From NCBI RefSeq assembly GCF_016925535.1, contig NZ_CP070496.1, positions 3,038,001 to 3,102,000 on the forward strand: 64,000 bases of DNA, given 5' to 3'. Shown here piece by piece: positions 61,001 to 64,000 of this stretch; the first letter of the stretch is position 1; the number at the start of each line of letters is the position of its first letter. The notes beneath the pieces were generated by a model that saw only the letters and a program-made list of their open reading frames with translations, was not told the origin of the DNA and made no database searches. The stretch is from Natronoglycomyces albus. Its GTDB lineage: Bacteria > Actinomycetota > Actinomycetes > Mycobacteriales > Micromonosporaceae. Made by a program: the position numbers and the translations under genes.

Positions 61001-61699
61001 TCACAGGGCCCCATCGGCCCCATCGGCCCCACAGGCCCGCTCCGTTTCAAACACATGCTGGCGCACCCACGTATGCATGGCGATCCCCGACGCCACCCCG
61101 GCGTTAATCGAGCGAGTCGAACCAAATTGCGAGATTGAGCACACTTGCGAACACACCTCGCGAACGGCCTCAGAAAGGCCTGGCCCCTCCTGGCCAAAAA
61201 CCAGCACACTTCGACGCGGCAAAGACGCCGTCTCCAACGCCACCGACCCCGGCAAATTGTCGATACCCACCACCGACAACCCCTCCGAAGCCGCAAAATC
61301 GACGAAATCCTCCACCGTCGGATGGTGATGGACATGCTGATAACGATCAGTAACCATCGCCCCGCGCCGATTCCAGCGCCGCTTGCCGACGATATGCACC
61401 GCCTGGGCGGCAAAGGCATTGGCATTGCGCACGACCGTACCGATATTGAAATCGTGCTGCCAATTCTCAATCGCCACATGAAACTCATGCCGTGAAGAAT
61501 CCAAATCCTCCACGATCGCCTCCCGAGTCCAATACCGGTAACGATCGATGACATTGCGACGGTCACCACCGGCCAACAACTCACGATCCCAATGATCGCC
61601 ATCAGGCCACGGCCCCACCCACGGCCCCACCCCGATCGACGTCTCAAACGGATCAGGGGCGGCACCAGAAGTGGATTCAGGCTGAGTTGACTCGGACAC
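61001..61699 (-). CDS. TrmH/SpoU-family RNA 2'-O-methyltransferase
   Basis: A 232-residue SPOUT methyltransferase. The three family motifs are NIGTVVRNANAF, FGQEGPGLSEAV and SINAGVASGIAMH. It uses S-adenosylmethionine to methylate ribose 2'-OH in tRNA or rRNA; the target nucleotide is unknown. The N-terminal 60 residues are a Pro/Gly/Trp-rich extension. The C-terminal tail ends in a GADGADGAL repeat encoded by three GGCCCCATC-like units. The GTG start at 61699 has no strong upstream site. Confidence 0.88.
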   Translation of the reverse strand: MSESTQPESTSGAAPDPFETSIGVGPWVGPWPDGDHWDRELLAGGDRRNVIDRYRYWTREAIVEDLDSSRHEFHVAIENWQHDFNIGTVVRNANAFAAQAVHIVGKRRWNRRGAMVTDRYQHVHHHPTVEDFVDFAASEGLSVVGIDNLPGSVALETASLPRRSVLVFGQEGPGLSEAVREVCSQVCSISQFGSTRSINAGVASGIAMHTWVRQHVFETERACGADGADGAL

Positions 61700-61911
61700 A
61701 AAACCATGAAACCCGACGCATCAGAAGAAACTAAAGGCGGGTCGCCAATACAGACGCCCGTCACACCAGCGAAAACGGTTTCGGTTGGGCCGCGGACCTT
61801 GCCACATCCGCAACCCAACCGAAACCCGCACACTGAGAATAAAAGTCTGCACCCCGATGGCACACCAACCGGGCCAAACGCGCGGCGATCACGCCACCAA
61901 CGCACCCAGAA

Positions 61912-61951
61912 CCCCTCCGCAGTCGAGGGGACGCCAAAACAAGGCGCCGCC
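61912..61951. repeat. 40-bp direct repeat, copy 1
   Basis: CCCCTCCGCAGTCGAGGGGA and the next 20 bases recur at 62002-62041 with one difference. The period is 90 bp. Each copy contains a CCCCT...AGGGG inverted pair. Confidence 0.65.
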
Positions 61952-62001
61952 CACACGGTGCAACCGCACCGCACAACTGCCACGGGGACCCTGTAACTTT
62001 C

Positions 62002-62041
62002 CCCCTCCGCAGTCGAGGGGACGCCAAAACAGGGCGCCGCC
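62002..62041. repeat. 40-bp direct repeat, copy 2
   Basis: Matches 61912-61951 at 39 of 40 positions by eye. Only two copies are present, so it is not a CRISPR array. Confidence 0.65.
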
Positions 62042-62120
62042 TCGACTGCTACGGGGGAAACAGCCGAGGCGACGGACTAATAGTACCTATCGCAAGTTGA
62101 TCTTTGGACGGGCACCGCCC

Positions 62121-62147
62121 GAGATCCTTTAGGGCACAAGGGATCTC
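62121..62147 (-). terminator. Hairpin downstream of the copper ATPase gene
   Basis: GAGATCCTTT pairs with AAGGGATCTC (one G-U) around a seven-base loop, 20 bases beyond the stop. No T-run follows. Confidence 0.4.
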
Positions 62148-62167
62148 ACTGGGTGATACCTTCGTTA

Positions 62168-64000
62168 TCAGTCCTTAATGGATGCGATCGTTTTGGTGGC
62201 TTTCGGGGCCTCGGAATTCGCGTCTTCAGCCATGGGAGTGGCCTTGAAACGTTGCAGCCGAGAACTGTTAGCCACCACGGACAACGACGACAGCGCCATT
62301 GCCGCTCCCGCGATCATCGGGTTAAGCAAACCCGCGGCCGCCAAAGGCAGCGCAGAGGTGTTGTACGCGAAGGCCCACACCAGGTTTTGCTTAATGTTGC
62401 GCAAAGTACGTCGCGCCAACCGGATTGCCGTCACCGCAACTGTCAAGTCCCCTCGGACCAAGGTCATGTCGCTAGCAGCCATCGCCACATCCGTCCCCGT
62501 GCCCATGGCGATACCCAAGTCAGCCTGCGCCAAGGCCGCGGCGTCGTTGATGCCATCGCCGACCATGGCCACGACATGGCCCGCCTCCTGCAGCTCCTTG
62601 ATCTTCGCCATCTTGTCTTCGGGCATAACCTCGGCAATGACCTCATCAATGCCGACCTCCCGCGCCACAATCTGGGCCACCGTCTGGTTGTCCCCAGTTA
62701 GCAGGATCGGGCGCAAACCCAGCTTCTTCAGTTCCGACACGGCCACGGCGCTGGAGGGCTTAATGGTGTCGGCCACCGCGATCAAACCCCGGACCGCCCC
62801 TTCCCAAGCCACGGCAACCACAGTGGAACGATTACGTTCGGCCTCGCGCCGAGCCGCGACTAGGTCGGCCGTCAGCTCCTCGTCGCTGAACTGGCTGACG
62901 CGGCCAACCGTGACCCGGATTCCGTCCACCACTCCGGCGACTCCGTGCCCGGCGGTGTTATGGAAATCCTCGACCTCGCCCAGCTCGCCCAGCCTCTCGC
63001 GTGTCCCATCGGCGATGGCGCGGGCGATCGGGTGTTCGGAGGCGTTTTCGACGGCCCCGGCCAGGCGGAGTACCTCCTCGGTTGCGACACCGGCTGAGGG
63101 TATGACCTCTTGCAGACTCAATTCCCCGGTGGTGACAGTGCCAGTCTTGTCCAGCACGATCGTGTCCACCCGACGGGTCGACTCCAAGACTTCAGGCCCA
63201 CTGATGAGAATTCCCTGCTTAGCGCCGCGTCCGGTGCCGTTCATCAGTCCCAGCGGTGTGGCCAGCCCCAATGCGCAAGGGCAAGCGATGATGAGCACGG
63301 CAATCGCGGCGGTAACGGCGGGACCAAGACTGTCGAAGTACCACCAAGAGGCGAAAGTACCGATAGCCAAAAGAACCACTAGCGGCACAAAGACCGCCGA
63401 AATCCGGTCGGCCAGTCGCTGCACGTTCGCCTTGCCCGCTTGAGCGGCCTCGACCATGCGTGCCATCTGCGCCAGCTGCGTATCTGAGCCGATCTTTGTG
63501 GCGCGCACAACCAGACGGCCCGAAGAGTTGACCGTCGCGCCAACCACTTCATGACCTTCGGTCACCTCGACTGGGACTGATTCACCGGTGAGCATGCTTT
63601 CGTCGACCGCTGAGGCACCTGAGACGACAACTCCGTCGGTGGCGATGGCCTCGCCGGGACGCACGATGAACTCGTCCCCCACTTGCAGGTCACCAACGGG
63701 AACGCGAACCTCAACTCCGGCCTTGACGATGGCCACGTCCTTGGCGCCCAATTCCATGAGCGCGCGCAGGGCCTGGCCAGCCTTACGCTTCGAGCGGTAC
63801 TCGATGTAACGCCCCAGCAGAATAAAGGCGGTGATACCCGCTGCCGCTTCGAGATAGAGGTTGGCCGAAGCCTCTCCAGCCCCAATAGTGAAGCTAAACG
63901 GGTGCGTCATGCCGGGCATTCCCGCCATGCCCCAAAACAACGCGTACACAGACCAGCCGAAGGCGGCGAGTGTCCCCATCGAGACGAGGGTGTCCATGGT
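62168..64000 (-). CDS. copA: Copper-type P1B ATPase, 3' part (cut by window edge)
   Basis: At least 610 residues of a heavy-metal-translocating P-type ATPase; the gene continues past the right edge, so the N-terminal metal-binding domain and first helices are missing. Motifs are [11 protein letters not shown], the membrane CPC ([15 protein letters not shown]), phosphorylation site [17 protein letters not shown] and [10 protein letters not shown]. The CPC and the helices around [13 protein letters not shown] fit Cu(I) export ATPases. It expels copper from the cytoplasm by family role. The ATG at 63997 is internal, not a start. Confidence 0.92.
   Translation of the reverse strand, partial: TMDTLVSMGTLAAFGWSVYALFWGMAGMPGMTHPFSFTIGAGEASANLYLEAAAGITAFILLGRYIEYRSKRKAGQALRALMELGAKDVAIVKAGVEVRVPVGDLQVGDEFIVRPGEAIATDGVVVSGASAVDESMLTGESVPVEVTEGHEVVGATVNSSGRLVVRATKIGSDTQLAQMARMVEAAQAGKANVQRLADRISAVFVPLVVLLAIGTFASWWYFDSLGPAVTAAIAVLIIACPCALGLATPLGLMNGTGRGAKQGILISGPEVLESTRRVDTIVLDKTGTVTTGELSLQEVIPSAGVATEEVLRLAGAVENASEHPIARAIADGTRERLGELGEVEDFHNTAGHGVAGVVDGIRVTVGRVSQFSDEELTADLVAARREAERNRSTVVAVAWEGAVRGLIAVADTIKPSSAVAVSELKKLGLRPILLTGDNQTVAQIVAREVGIDEVIAEVMPEDKMAKIKELQEAGHVVAMVGDGINDAAALAQADLGIAMGTGTDVAMAASDMTLVRGDLTVAVTAIRLARRTLRNIKQNLVWAFAYNTSALPLAAAGLLNPMIAGAAMALSSLSVVANSSRLQRFKATPMAEDANSEAPKATKTIASIKD

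Larger units (their letters stand above)
61700..62167. other. Intergenic region between the methyltransferase and copper ATPase genes
   Basis: This 468-base gap holds a 40-bp direct repeat (61912-61951 and 62002-62041), a hairpin near the ATPase stop (62121-62147), and the methyltransferase promoter region. No gene is supported. Confidence 0.5.

Noticed and set aside
61912-62041. Two regularly spaced repeats suggesting a CRISPR array
   Set aside because: There are only two copies, the repeat is 40 bp and G+C-rich, and no cas genes are near.

Overview
The window looks like chromosomal DNA of an actinobacterium of moderate G+C (roughly 60% by eye). Supporting signs are the long hibernation factor next to secA, a ferritin-like gene divergent from a DEAD-box helicase as in mycobacteria, SigE-type sigma and PH-domain genes, many GTG starts, and Gly/Ser-rich linkers. 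The exported proteins are strongly acidic, which suggests a halophilic or haloalkaliphilic member, perhaps of Glycomycetales. That placement is an inference. No rRNA or tRNA gene, CRISPR array or intact transposase was recognised.

0-16 kb: seven tandem paralogous genes on the minus strand. Each encodes a family-5 (oligopeptide-type) substrate-binding lipoprotein of 582-596 residues. Each sits in its own intergenic unit, and six of the seven have a strong downstream hairpin inside the window. All carry the same two extra cysteine pairs, absent from the ordinary OppA-like protein at 29.5 kb. Five share a 19-bp motif 167-281 bp upstream of the start. No permease or ATPase gene lies within the array.

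16-24.2 kb: a ProC-like reductase, an atypical kinase-like protein, a HelD-type helicase and a compact RiPP locus. The RiPP locus has a 32-residue Cys-rich precursor (24184-24086), an attenuator-like hairpin, two copies of a palindromic repeat, a radical SAM/SPASM maturase and an MFS exporter. A third copy of the repeat overlaps the 3' end of the kinase gene. This locus is the best candidate for an undescribed system.

24.5-31.2 kb: structured intergenic DNA, then a complete opp/dpp operon (binding protein, two permeases, two ATPases). Its permease could serve the orphan binding proteins. 31.2-39 kb: gene remnants, a small lipoprotein, delta-1-pyrroline-5-carboxylate dehydrogenase, a membrane protein, a low-G+C three-gene accessory operon of unknown function, and a DUF6912-type gene.

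39-64 kb: mostly core genes. These are secA, a twin-truncated regulator/SDR pair left by a deletion, two tandem double-GNAT genes, an L,D-transpeptidase, hpf, comF with a MacB-like permease and fusion protein but no ATPase, a ferritin-like gene, a DEAD-box helicase, a DUF2231 protein, a SigE-type sigma factor with a membrane partner, a PH-domain protein, a TrmH-family methyltransferase, and the 3' part of a copper P-type ATPase cut by the right edge.
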